A stretch of 64,000 nucleotides of DNA, taken from Trichothecium roseum (Eukaryota; Ascomycota; Sordariomycetes; Hypocreales). The stretch spans positions 4,216,001 through 4,280,000 of the forward strand of contig CM047941.1 of assembly GCA_026184415.1 (NCBI GenBank). The letters are read 5' to 3'. Shown in pieces: positions 1 through 11,477 of this stretch. How positions within the stretch are numbered: position 1 is the first letter of the stretch; the number at the start of each line of letters is the position of its first letter. The notes below the pieces were generated by a model, which was not told where the DNA came from, did no database searches, and was given only the letters and a program-made list of their open reading frames with translations. The position numbers and the translations under genes were made by a program.

Positions 1-518
1 TTAGCTGTAGACACTGCTTAGCCTATTCGATTAGGTTATTAATCACAGAGATGCAAAGCCTTGTTTTTTCCCCCTCTACTTTGGAACGTATTCGTATTTT
101 CAGCGAATTTACTCGCATGTAATTTGTTCGACACCTTGATAGAGCGCCTTTTGGGTATCTCAAAGCTGTGATGAAACAGCATAGCTCTAAACCATCCCAG
201 TCTTCTTCCGTGCCCCCCTTCCAAGATGATGATGCTCGTCACTACTCTAGTAGTATTACCCCCCGTCCCACGAGTGACAAACACGTATGCAGCCCTTGAA
301 TCTTCATAGTGGCCCCCACCTCCATCCCGGTAGTGTATATATATTCCTCCACAACCTTGTTTCCACTTATGCGAGCCCCGTTGACAGTTGTAAATGAGAA
401 AGATGTAGTGCAGCGAAAGAACTTGCCACCGCGCCTCAATGCGCCAAGTAGGTGGTCTTATGTAAAACAATAAAGGAGATGCACGCTAAACGATGGATGA
501 TGCAATTGTAGGGTTAGG
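1..518. other. 3' flank of transporter gene, no gene seen
   Basis: This stretch lies downstream of the minus-strand transporter gene. A 143-codon open frame on the minus strand (39-470) has no recognisable domain and a composition like random translation. I see no RNA gene. Confidence 0.5.
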
Positions 519-2516
519 TTACTGATTTCGGCCGGGCGAGATCGGGTTCGATTCGGCTGGTTGAGGAACTGATAGGAGATTCGTCTGAATATCGCCGTCT
601 GATGTGACGAGGGGCCCAGTCATGTCGATCTCAGTTCGTCCCAAAAGGCCAACAGTCTCTTCGGCAGACGAGTCCTCAGCATCGCTATTGCTGCTGCTCG
701 AAGGTGAGTGGTAGCCATCGTATTCTTCGGCAGCCTTGCCATGTGCCTCAGATCGCATCTTCGAGATTTTGATGTAATTGTAGGCGCAGATGGCTATCAA
801 TGTCGTGATGAGACCAATCATGTTGATGAGGGTCAGTTGGTCGTGGAAAACGAGCGAAGCGGCCGAGATGGTGAGAACTTCTTTGAAAATTCCAGCAATA
901 GACAGGGTGACAACCGAAGTACGCTGCAGCAGAGCGAATTCGGCAGCGGTCATGAGGAAAGCGATGCAACCAGGGAACATAAGGAACATGGGTGTCATGA
1001 CGTAGCCCCATTCCTCGGCCAGGACCTTCAGGCCTTCGATGAGAGCGCTGAAGCCCTCTACTGGTATGGCCAGAGCGACAAGAGTGAAAAACATAACGGG
1101 TGTAAGTAAGAAAATGCTCGAAAAGGGATTCGATGTTGCGGGGTGGCGCAAAAGCAGAATCTGGGTGAGACCCCAGCGAAGACCTGAAAAGAAGGCGGCT
1201 GAGATAACGAGAGAGAAGCCGCCGAGTTTGAATTCGACTTCACCAGACACCATGAGAACAACACCCAGAGTCATGGTGCCAATGATGCCAACCAATCGCC
1301 ACGTAGGAGGTTCAAGGCGGAGAATGAAGGCAAAGAGGAGGACGAAGGCCAGGGAGGATGACTTGCACATGGCTGTCAAATTCTTATTAGTATTATATGG
1401 ATTTTAAGATGGAAACGAAACGTACTGTAAAAGGTCAAGCTAATGAACTTGAGAGATGTGTTTCCCAAGCCAATGTCGAGGCCCGTGGCAGCACCGCAAG
1501 GACCGATGCGTGTAAGGTAGAATAGCTTGGACATGACTGGAGTGGTGTTGGGCTCCGTTTCGTGTCTTGAACGACCTCCGTCTGAGCTATGTGCGGCCTG
1601 TGGCCGTAATGAAGGTATAAAGTAAAGGACTAATGCTGATAGAGCGAATTGCACAACCATGTGTGCGGATGTGGTAAATAGAGGGAATGCGAAGTTAAGT
1701 GACTTCTTGTCGAACATCCACTTGTTATACTAGATCATCCCGTCAGCTTCGGAGCACATAGAAATGCGATAGCGGCTCGGTACTTACCAAAGAGATTGAT
1801 AGGGAGAATAGATACCACAGAAGGATCAAGATGATGTTGAAGGCAATTCGTTTTACAATAGCCCTGTCCGCCTCTTGCTTCTCTTCGGGCGACATATCTG
1901 GACCCTTTGCAAATCTCTGATCGAGTTGTGTGCTCCGCGTCCGTCTCTTCTGACGCCGCTTCTTTTCCTTTGCCGTCAGCCCCGTCTCCTCGTCGTCTTG
2001 CAGATCCCCATCGCTGAAACTATCATTATCAAAGTCGTCTCTGGGAGTGACTGGTGATACGAGGCCGCTACTGTTTCCCGTACTGCCGTCTTCCTCCGAG
2101 ATCTTCGGCTCATCGCCCAGCGTCAAAGTGGGACCGCCTGTTGATAAATGTCGTCTGTGACTTCGCAGACTGGCTGATCGAGGTCGGCTTGGGGGGAGGC
2201 CGGTGTTGCCGGAGGGCGTCATGAGGCTGCTCTTACGCCGGCGGTGGCTGTGAATGGTGTCCATCTCGATATCGTCAAGAGCCGAGGGCCCGGCAGTGAC
2301 AGAGGAGGAAGCAGCAGAGTTGGCGGCGAGGGCACTCCTAGGCTCGGCGGGAGATACGGGAGTAAGGTCGTTGGCAGAGGCAGCAACGGATATAGTGGTG
2401 TTCAAGGGTGCGAGTCGAGGCGGATTGGTCGACGGAGGCGAAGGGGAGGGAGGGGAGGGAGAAGGAGAAGGAGAGGAAGAAGAGGAGGGCGCTCGCGATG
2501 AGCGACTGGCGGGCAT
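519..2516 (-). CDS. Triose-phosphate-translocator family nucleotide-sugar transporter, SLC35C2/Ymd8-like
   Basis: Predicted multi-pass transporter of the TPT/EamA (drug/metabolite) superfamily, expected in Golgi or ER membranes; the substrate is not evident. Exons read on the minus strand are 2516-1788, 1729-1426 and 1372-519, giving 628 residues with frame kept across both introns (58 and 53 bases). The first splice creates the family-typical stretch SLYNKWMFDKKSLNFAFP and the second creates FYTMCKSSSLAFVLLFAF. Roughly the first 225 residues are a Ser/Pro-rich, acidic, low-complexity tail ending in a Lys/Arg-rich patch (EKKRRQKRRTRS). About ten hydrophobic segments follow, then an acidic Ser-rich C-terminal tail. 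Similar fungal proteins also carry long disordered N-termini. Assignment to the SLC35C2/Ymd8 subfamily is by sequence feel and less sure than the superfamily. Confidence 0.88.
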
Positions 2517-5500
2517 GATGGGCCTTTCATATGGAAATGGACAGTGACGGAGTAGACGGGTTATGGGTTAGTTCCTGGACTGGAACTGGCCGATGGTGCC
2601 AAAAAAAGGTGCCAATGGACACTTGAGCCTGGGTGGACTTGATGGACTTGGGGGAGGGTCAGGGCGTCAGGGAGTGTGTGGAAACCGAGAGCAAGACAAG
2701 GTTAGGTTGAGCTTGGCAGCGACTAGTCTATGATGCTTGGCCAACAACGATTCAGCGAGCTGCGGCGGGAAGACAAGAGAGCTGCTTGGGCTGACCTCGG
2801 CAAGGTTCAGGTTTTAGGCGCAGGGCAAGTGTGTGCAGAGCAGCAGCGGCGCCAGATGCAAGCTAAAAAGGTCAACATGAATTGATGAATGACGGAATAT
2901 GGGCAGTCTACGGAGTACCGATTACTACTACTAGTAGTACTCAGCAGGTACCTTGGTAATGGTAAGGCGGCACTGTAATGGTGCCAGTAGTACTCCGTAC
3001 TCCGCAGTAGTACAGTAATCCCCTAATAAAAAGAGGAAGCGGATCGGGGCATGAATGAGGTCCGTCGCGCGGGTACAGAAAGTTTGTTGTTCCCGTGATT
3101 CAAGCCGGGCACAACCGGTATTACCTACTATTACTGCTGCTATTTCATACGGCTACTGATATTTGCTTTCTACGGTGTGCAATCAAAAATCATAACAAGG
3201 ACAACAAGGGAAGACGGACAGGACGGATAAGACAGTCAAGTTGAAATCAACTGCGGCCTTGGCGGTGGGTTCGAGGTACCTAAAGCCAAGGCAAGGACTT
3301 GCCGCCAGGAGTGGTACCTTGGCGGGTACGGAGGTAATACCCAACTGCAAACTGTAAGTGGGATTACAGCCAAGCACCAACCAGGCGCTGGAAGGGTCAT
3401 TCGTTGACACACCCGACACCAAGACGGCTTCTCGACTTTTTTTTTTTCCCTTTTCCTTGGCGTCTGAACATATGGAACTCCCTTGGCAACGCGCAGGAGC
3501 AATCATTACCCAAAAAAGAAAAGAAAAATATCAAGTTGGACGCATGAGAGGTTGAGCCGTAACAGTACGGAGTAACAGTACTACAAAAGCTCTGTTGCTA
3601 TTTGTTTGTTGTCACTGAAGTGTCTGCCTGCAATAACTGTCGCGGAATATTGTTATGCTTGATTTTTTGTCCTGCAGGCTTCTTGGCGCGCGCACGCTCT
3701 GCGTGGCCTTCCAATTTCATGGTGCCAGCACACCACTCGCCACTTGGAGCACTACTCCATACCTAACCTTCAGTGGCTGCTTCCATGCATAATGGTGCTA
3801 TGTATGCACGGTTTCCCTGATTTTACCACCATCGACCGTGCCACTTTTGCGGGCAGAAAGGTCCTTCTTAGGTAAACGGCTAGTGCAGCTAAACAAGCCC
3901 GACCTGAGTCCTGACCGCTGCATTGCATGGACGGGACGGGACTGCATAACAGCATAATTCAACCCTGCCTGCTCCGTACGGAGTACGAAGTACTTGGGTA
4001 GTAGTACTCCGTAGTATGTACTGTTTGGTATTACTGCAGGGCCACGAGTCTAGAAAAACCCCGTAGCTTTTTGTGCGATCAACATCTTAGATCACGTCCC
4101 TTCCCCCCCTCCTTTGTTGTCGCGTGGGAACTACTAAAGGAAGACTGCTATGTATGTGCGGCGTGCTACGTATATATTACCCCATCAGATTATTCCGTAC
4201 ATCTTTCGTATTATAATGCGTGCGATTGGGGCCACCATAACAAAAAAAGACCTATGGTGTTGAAGCTCACTTCTCCCACTCCTCACCTCCTTAAAATTAA
4301 GGAGATGTTACGAGATCTCCATGTGGCCGTTGAAACAGAGGATTTTCAGGCACAGTTCGACTCAGCCACTGTCAGAGCAAGGCCTGTCTGCGGTAGCATC
4401 CATTGCGGCGGCATCCATTTTGCGGTTGCAGTTGAAGCAGGGCAGGGCAGGGGTTACGACACTGTCGCGTGCCCCGTCTCCCCCGAGTGGTCATACGAGA
4501 AAGAGGGGGGGACATGGGGGGGGGAGGAGGGGAGGCTAACATTTCCACCTATTCATGGAAGACCGAACAGCCGAGCGACGGCGGGGGAGGCCAAGCAAAG
4601 AGTCTAACGCGCAGCGCGACAAGCAGAGAGGGGGACTCCTCCTTGTTGGTGTCGAAAAGAAAAATGCATAGGAAAATGCCATCACAGCACTGTCATACTG
4701 CTAGTAGCTTGAGGAGGACTCTCATTTTTGACACCCTCTACCCTACTCCGTACGGAGTACTACATAGAACAGTAACCTAGTGGTCCATGGATGCCCACTA
4801 ACACCACTGAGAGCGTGAACTTTGTTAGCGCCGTGCCCTCTCCCTCTCCCTCTCTGTCTCTCTCGGTCTCTCCCCACAGCCCATGCCCCATGCTTGCTGC
4901 CCGAGAGCGCGGGACGGATGCCACTTGCCGGGGGGGCAGCTTCCACACACACTGTTGTCCACTACCACCCACCCTAACCTAAGTTCTAATTCAGCTTTGC
5001 CAGCTCAAGCGCTTCCGGACCATCGCTGATGGTATTACTACTCAAAAGCCAAAGTAGAGCTTGCCAGTAGCCAGTGTGACTACTCCGTTCTACTGCAGCT
5101 TTCTACTGCTTGCTGCGGGCTGCTTGCCGCTCGTTACCGAAGTAAGACTTTTTGAATTTCCCCTTCTCCCGTCCATCCAACCCCAAATCAACATCTCCAC
5201 CACACCACCTCTCAATGCTACCCAATATCGTTTGCAATCCATCGCTGACCGCTACTACTGTACGCGATGTTTCCGTGACTAACCATCGCTAGCAATAGAC
5301 GGGTCCTTTCCCCAACACCGATCGAGAAGGGGGAGGGGGAGAGAAGCAAGATCAAGCATCTCGACCAGGTCATGAGACGTCCATGTTCGAACCAGCCAGC
5401 CAGCTCATCATCAGGCGACCTCGATCATGCAATCTTGTTCTCAACGTTTGCGTGCTAGGGCAATAACGAGGAAAGGGATGAATATCTCTTCATCGCTGAT

Positions 5501-7117
5501 ATTAGAGTCATGTCCGATCTACGCGTACCTGTTACAGTACTGTACCAAAGCACTGCTGAGCTACTCCAACTAAAAATGCACGTCGCCGGCAGACATGGTG
5601 CGGGGAGGCTTATACTACGTCGCTGACCGAAGATCGTTATGTTAATTACTGACTACATAGTGCGTAGGACCCCCCAGATCGGCGTCTGCTTGACATTTTT
5701 CTTTCGTCATTGACAGCAAAAAGGCCCCAAGTCGTCGGTCAGTCGAGAATCAGCAAGAAAAAAAACCCCCAATTATTCTAACACTGTCGGCTAATATGAA
5801 ACGCTGTGATGCACCAGACTGCTTCGCATACTATTACGAAGCGCTTGACTACGGCGCTACATAGTACTATGTAGGGCGCACTACGTAAATCTGAGCAAAA
5901 GGGGTGAAAAAAGACCCTGATAGTCTGATTGCAAGACGGCATTTCAACGTTCACCCGGGCCGTTTGCTGGCTCTTGGAACGATACGAACCGATGGACCCT
6001 TTATTTTGCATTCCAATGGCCCCTGCTGCCACGGACATTGTGATTTCATTGGTCACTTGAGGCCTCCATGTCTCTATTCCCGGAGCGATGATTCGAAATG
6101 AGATGGAAAAGTATCATTACAATGCTATGCGATCTGGGAAGATTTGAGTTCAGACTGTTGAGCGTGGAACGTGGAACGTGATTGCGCCATTGAACTCTGG
6201 ATAATCCGTAGTTTGACAAGTGTCGTGCGAGGAAGAAGACAACCCATACCAGTGGCAATTCACGGTAGCTACTCCGTGAGCTGAGAAGCTCTTAGGCTTC
6301 CTCTGGCTCGTGCCCTCATGTGCCTAGTCTCCTGGAGACTACCCGGTACCCTACGGAGCGATACTCCGTGAAGTGGCCTGAGTGGTGAATCCATTCCGGG
6401 CCCGTCAGTCAACGAAGTTCTGAGCTGTCTTGACCGACACTTCTACCAACGGTCGAGACCCGATGCGAGACAGGGACTTGGTCGGCATCATCTCTTGGCC
6501 AGCTAATGCTCCGTCCGTCTCGGCCACTCAGTCGCCGTGACTGTCTCTGCGTGGTATCTACGTCGTCTGCAAGGGAGAAGTCTAACATTAGTCATATTCG
6601 CCATCGCGGAGTAGACTCGAAAACGCCGAGCACATTTGCACGTATGTCTTTGCGGTTTAGACAGAGTATCGGCTGTCAAACCGCAACAATCGAAACCGTG
6701 ATGTGATGTAGTTGGAATGCAAGGCCCCGGACTGGACGCGTGCACCCGCCAATGCCGTCTACATGGCTGCTATGGCCCGACTATGATATGGCTGGTCAGC
6801 CATCTTCCTGTGTATAGTACAGAGTACTACTACTGTTATTGCTATTTACATACTACTGCCATTAGTACTACCGGTAGTAAGCAGTAGAAGCTGCCGGTAG
6901 CGATACCTACTCGGTGCCACTACGACATGTATATCGTATGTGGTGTTGTAAGATGTTCGTCATAGCCACCTACCCCCCCTCCTACGTCAAGGAGAACAGC
7001 TAGCTAGCTTACCGCATAAGCCTCGTGTAACGTTAGCAGTGAATAAAAATTAATTGATTGTATACCATATTCATCACACATCTCGGAAAGGAAGCAGAAG
7101 AAAGAACAATATCAATT
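2517..7117. other. 4.6 kb gene-poor region
   Basis: Between the divergent transporter and GH15 genes I find no frame with believable composition, start context and splice sites. The longest open frame (4071-4607, plus) is low-complexity and unrecognised. Instead there are many copies of TACGGAGTA/TACTCCGTA (2909, 2991, 3566, 3972, 4005 and a 16-base perfect palindrome at 4744-4759), AGTACTACTA-type palindromes near 2930, C- and G-runs (4506-4527) and CT-rich tracts (4834-4870). Both flanking promoters must lie here. Long noncoding RNAs cannot be excluded. Confidence 0.6.
4744..4759. repeat. Perfect 16-base palindrome of the TACGGAGTA motif family
   Basis: TACTCCGTACGGAGTA reads the same on both strands. 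It is the symmetrical form of a half-site (TACGGAGTA) that recurs through intergenic DNA in this window; a closely related copy lies at 3972-3986. Function unknown. Confidence 0.9.
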
Positions 7118-10102
7118 ATGACTGAGTGTCCCGTCGCCCATCCCGGGCGATCCCGGCGTGCCCAAACTGGGGGCTATCTCCCTATTGAGGACTATGGCAT
7201 GATAGGCAACATGCATACTTGCGCTCTCATCGGTATTGATGGAAGCCTCGATTTCATGTGCTGGTGAGAAAAAGCTCGCTCAAGTTGGTCTCAATCCGGA
7301 GAGGCAGTATAGTAACAAGCTGTGGTGCCACACACGGTCGACCCCCTTTTCTTCTTGTAGGCCCGACTTTGACTCGCCGTCCCTATTCTGCCGTCTCCTG
7401 GACAAGGACAAAGGCGGCTACTTCAGCATCTCACCACCGGGTGAGCTGCACTGCACGACTAAACAACAGTACCTGCCCTCGTCCTGCATCCTGCAGACAC
7501 GCTACATCCACGAGGATGGGGTGGTCGACCTGGTCGACTTCTTCCCCCGCCCCAAGAGCGCGCGGGTCATGACGAGGGGGGCTCACAGCCAGGGCTCCTA
7601 CCGCGAGGCGACCCAGGTGCAAGAGGAGCTCAAGAAGTGGCTCGTCCGCAGGGTCGAGTGCATACGGGGCGCGCTGACGCTGGACGTCGAGATATTCCCG
7701 GCCTTTGACTACGCCAGGAAGGGGCACGAGACGACGCTGCTGCGGGACCGGCACGTGGCCGGCGCTGCCAAGAGCAAGGTGGCTACGTTTCGCAGCGAGG
7801 ACGAGGGGCTGCAACTGGACGTTGCCATCGAGCAGGGCGGTGAGGAGGAGAATGACACCACCGGTGCTGCTAACATTGCTTCCAGTAGTAAAGGAGGAGG
7901 AGGAGGGGAAGGAGGAGGAGGTGGTGGTGATGGTGAGGGTGAGGGTGATGGTGCCAAATGCAGCAACTGCCCCGCCATCGTCTTCAAAAAGGTCAGGAAG
8001 CCGGGCCTGCTGGGCGAGGGGCTGGTGGCGAGGATACAGATACGGGAGGGGCAGACCATGTCCTTCGTGCTGCGCAGGGACGCGGCGGACCACGTCACCA
8101 GGGAGATTACGAGCCTGGTGCTCGACAGCCAGCAGCACGACACGCAGAGGTTTTGGTTCGACTTTGTGAGCCAGTCCAAGTACAAGGGGAGGTGGATGGA
8201 GGTTGTGACGAGGAGCCTGATGATTCTCAAGATGTTGACCTACGGTTAGAACAAAGATGACCCCCCTCCCCCCCCCTTTTTTTATTATTATGAAAAGGAC
8301 AAGTCCTGATGACTGGTATGCCTTGTATAGAACCCACCGGCGCCATCATCGCCGCTCCCACCTTCTCCCTCCCCGAAGACGTCGGCGGCGTGCGGAACTG
8401 GGACTACCGCTACTCCTGGGTCCGGGACTCGAGCTTCTCCGTCTACATCCTGCTGCGCCTGGGCTTCCGGGCCGAGGCGGACGCTTACATGAGCTTCATC
8501 ATGGGCCGCTTCGTGCACGCGCGGTCGCCCGACGGCGGGCTGCCCATCATGTTCACCATACGCGGCGGGACGGACGTGCCCGAGACGACGCTGGACCACC
8601 TCGAGGGCTACCGGGGCAGTAGGCCCGTTCGGGTCGGCAACGGGGCCGCGTCCCACAGGCAGTTTGACATTTACGGCGAGCTCATGGACGCCATTTACCT
8701 GTACAACAAGTACGGGAAACCCGTTCCGTGGGACGTGTGGTGCTCCGTGAGGGAGATGCTGGGTGCGTTTTTCTCCGTCTCTCTCCCCCTTTCCAGCCCG
8801 CTTCTGGAAGACCTCGAACGGACAAAGACCAATGTAGAAACGAGTTATGGGCTGACAGTGATTTGCTAAAGACTACGTATTGACGATTATGCACGGTAAG
8901 TCATCGATGCCTGTTCTTCACCATATCCAAGTCGGCATTGAGTATATGTGTGTGCGTGCGTGCGCGTTGTGCTGACAACTTGCTTTCCACGTCCGCAGAA
9001 CCCGACATGTCGATATGGGAGGTGCGCAACAACAAGCAGAGGTTCACCTACTCGCAAATCATGCTCTGGGTGGCCTTTGACCGCGGCCTCCGCCTCGCCG
9101 ACAAGCGCATGTTCCCCTGCCCCAACCGCGCCGCGTGGCTCAAGGCCCGGGACGACCTCTGCGAGGAAATCATGGACAAGGGTGAGTTCCCGCATCCTTT
9201 CTTCCCGCGGCCCTTCATGTTGTAGCTATACGTAGTGTGCCAGGTGCAGGGGGAAACAGCTTTGCTAAACTATTACGTGTTGTTGTTCGTGCTCCGCAGG
9301 CTACAACAAGGAGATGCAATGCTTCGTGCAGAGCTACGAGAGCAACACCGTCCTCGACTCGTCCATCCTCATCGCCCCGCTCGTCTTCTTTATCTCGCCC
9401 TGCGACCCCAGGTTCACGAGCACCCTGGACCGCATCCTCCTGCCGCCGGAGAAGGGCGGCCTCACGAGCACGGGGCTGGTGTACCGCTACAACACTGAGC
9501 TTTCCGACGACGGTGAGCCTTTTCCCTACTCCTTACCCTGCCCCTGGTATTATCTGTCCTCTTCTTTCTTTCTTTCTTTCCTTCCTTCAATCCATCTTTT
9601 GCGCGCGCACACACACACACACATATATATATATATCATGTGTCATATGTGTATTCTGCCTCTCCCCCTTAGCCCCTTTTCTTGCTTCTCACCAACTCCC
9701 ACACCCGCCCCTTCTCAACATCTTCCTTTCTTGTCAGGAAGAAAAAACAAAGCTGGCGGCCAAAGAGGAGAACAAGAAGAACTGCAACGCTGACAACATC
9801 AACCTTTTAATATCACAGGCGTAGGCGGCAAGGAGGGCGCCTTCAGCATGTGCACCTTCTGGCTCGTCGAGGCCCTGGTCCGCGCCAGCGTCCACGAGCC
9901 CGGCGCCGGCTACCGCGCCCGCGCCGTCGGCCTCTTCGAGAACGTGCTCGCCTTCTCCAATCACCTCTCCGCCTTCTCCGAGGAGATCTCCCGCGGCGGC
10001 GAGCAGCTCGGCAACGCGCCCCAGGCCTTTAGCCACATCGCCCTCGTCAGCGCCGCGTTCAACCTCGACCGTGCCATCGAGGGGGGCCGCCGCCACGACT
10101 AG
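7118..10102 (+). CDS. Glycoside hydrolase family 15 protein (glucoamylase/trehalase-like)
   Basis: Predicted alpha-glucosidic-bond hydrolase of the GH15 class found in bacteria and fungi; no signal peptide is visible, so an intracellular role is likely. Seven exons: 7118-7263, 7361-8244, 8331-8762, 8872-8895, 8999-9181, 9300-9512, 9819-10102, giving 721 residues in one frame. The N-terminus shows the typical EDYGMIGNMHTCALIGIDGS followed, across intron 1, by DFMCWPDFDSPSLFCRLLD. The (alpha/alpha)6-barrel part has EPTGAIIAAPTFSLPE, RNWDYRYSWVRD and LDHLEGYRGSRPVRVGNGA. The C-terminal catalytic-Glu region is KEGAFSMCTFWLVEALVRA. Oddities are a Gly/Glu-rich low-complexity insert (roughly residues 215-250), a 24-base exon 4 and a 306-base last intron with dinucleotide repeats. 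Whether it acts on trehalose, starch or another glucan cannot be told. Confidence 0.93.
9601..9636. repeat. Compound GC/AC/AT dinucleotide microsatellite in GH15 intron 6
   Basis: Consecutive runs of GC, AC and AT dinucleotides lie within the 306-base intron 9513-9818. Alternating purine-pyrimidine runs of this kind are prone to length change and Z-DNA formation. Confidence 0.9.
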
Positions 10103-10418
10103 TGTTTCTCTCTTGTCGTGGGATTCGTTATTCCTGTTGCCTACGTATACGAGAACCTACTTATGAGTGTTGTTGTTGAATACTTGCTCGGAATTACATG
10201 CAACATCAAGACAAAGCCAAAAAAGCCAAAAGAATAATAACAATAATAATAACTTGTAATAAAACGATACACGCTCGTTTATAAATGTTGTAATATTTTA
10301 ATCATTCTTCCGTACGCCCAATTCCCAAACAATATTGCCCACTTATCTCATACAATCGTGTACAACTAATGTAAATCTTTGCTGTTCATCCTGTTTCAGT
10401 TCACACATACGCCCCTTT
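10103..10418. terminator. Convergent 3' flanks of GH15 and hypothetical gene
   Basis: AT-rich spacer between two convergent genes, with several AATAAT/AATAAA-like stretches around 10233-10265 that could serve as polyadenylation signals for the plus-strand GH15 gene. No gene seen. Confidence 0.5.
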
Positions 10419-11477
10419 TTACTTGCGTAGAGCGAAGCCAGGTCTAGCCAGCTTGTTGGATCCCTTGCCCGCCGCCGCCGCCGCCGCCGCACCGGGACGA
10501 GGCAATCCGCTCACGGCCCCGGCTCCGGCACTGGAAACCTTGCTGGGCTGGCGCAGCGAAGACGCACGCTTGAGCACCGTCTTGTTCGGAACCTGCTGCT
10601 GCTGCTGCTGCTGATGATGATTCTTCTTCTCTGCGGGCGGCGCCCTGAGCGTCGTCGTCGCACCGGCGCTGGCAGAGATCCTGGGCTGGCGCAGCGAAGA
10701 AACACGCCTGACGCCGCCCGTCTTCGGGGCCCTGTCATTATTCTCTGCCTTGAGAGGCAGTGCCGAGACCGGGATCGGGATCGGGATCGGGGCCGGGGTC
10801 GGGGTCGGGGTCGGGGTCACCTTGTTAGTGGCAGCATCCTCCGGCGCGCGGTTCTCCTCCGCCACGACGTCGAGGGACCGGACGGTCTGCAGGCACTGCC
10901 CTATGGTGGCCCTGATCTTGGCCATCTTCTCGACCTGCTCCGCGGCAGCGGCGGCGGCAGTGGCGGCGGTGGCGGCCTGATCATCTTGGTCATCTTGGCC
11001 GCCGTTCTCTGCGGTGGCGGTAGCGTGCGGGCCAGCAACCCGAGGAGGAGCGGCACTTCCTTGCTGAGAAACCAGCTCAGCTTCTTTCCCGGTCTGCTTT
11101 CCGCCGTTGCCACGTGCAACCGGGTCATGCTCAGAGTCCTGCTCCGGCTCAACCCGGTCCTTACCATCAGTGTCATCACCATCTGTGTCACGAGCACCGT
11201 CACCACCAACCTTCTCGTCCTCCGTCGCCGGCTTCACCTCGACGCCCATCTTCAGCGCCTCGAGCTTGACCCTCGTCTCCCTCAGCTTCATCTCCATCTG
11301 GCGGCAGCGATCGCAAGGGCCCGCGACGCGTACGGACCGGAGCCCGTGCGGCTTCTTGTAGGCGCAGTCGGACGGCACGACGCCGTCGAGGTAGTCCTGG
11401 CCGATGGTGCAGGGCTTCGTCTTGCGACCCCAGGCCTGGTGGTCGCAGCTGTAGACGGTACGAGCGTAGGTACACAT
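10419..11477 (-). CDS. Conserved-looking hypothetical protein with N-terminal Cys/His motif
   Basis: Single-exon gene of 352 residues; function unknown. The first ~60 residues look structured and conserved: MCTYARTVYSCDHQAWG, then PCTIGQDYLDG, DCAYKKPHGL and CDRCRQMEMKLRET. That gives seven Cys plus two His in a spacing that could bind zinc, though I know no named domain with it. Residues ~60-80 are a possible short helix or coiled coil. The rest is disordered, with poly-Ala, PTPTPTP and poly-Gln runs and a basic tail. A near-duplicate module (RRVSSLRQP...SAGA and KRASSLRQP...SAGA) occurs twice near the C-terminus; RRVS/KRAS are basophilic-kinase-like phosphosites by pattern. The open frame extends upstream to 11870, but this Met is chosen because the conserved block starts exactly here and the upstream part is poly-Pro/poly-Lys. 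Confidence 0.75.
   Translation of the reverse strand: MCTYARTVYSCDHQAWGRKTKPCTIGQDYLDGVVPSDCAYKKPHGLRSVRVAGPCDRCRQMEMKLRETRVKLEALKMGVEVKPATEDEKVGGDGARDTDGDDTDGKDRVEPEQDSEHDPVARGNGGKQTGKEAELVSQQGSAAPPRVAGPHATATAENGGQDDQDDQAATAATAAAAAAEQVEKMAKIRATIGQCLQTVRSLDVVAEENRAPEDAATNKVTPTPTPTPAPIPIPIPVSALPLKAENNDRAPKTGGVRRVSSLRQPRISASAGATTTLRAPPAEKKNHHQQQQQQQVPNKTVLKRASSLRQPSKVSSAGAGAVSGLPRPGAAAAAAAGKGSNKLARPGFALRK

Noticed and set aside
1..470. 143-codon minus-strand frame at the left edge
   Set aside because: Unrecognised; reads through the probable 3' untranslated region of the transporter gene and has no supporting feature.
4071..4607. 178-codon plus-strand frame in the gene desert
   Set aside because: No recognisable domain, low-complexity Gly run, no splice context, no plausible promoter; likely chance.
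5061..5282. Possible small secreted protein with hydrophobic start
   Set aside because: The frame has no ATG at its start (TTG only) and no conserved cysteine pattern.
7431..8138. 235-codon minus-strand open frame inside GH15 exon 2
   Set aside because: Antisense shadow; the plus strand carries clear GH15 motifs.
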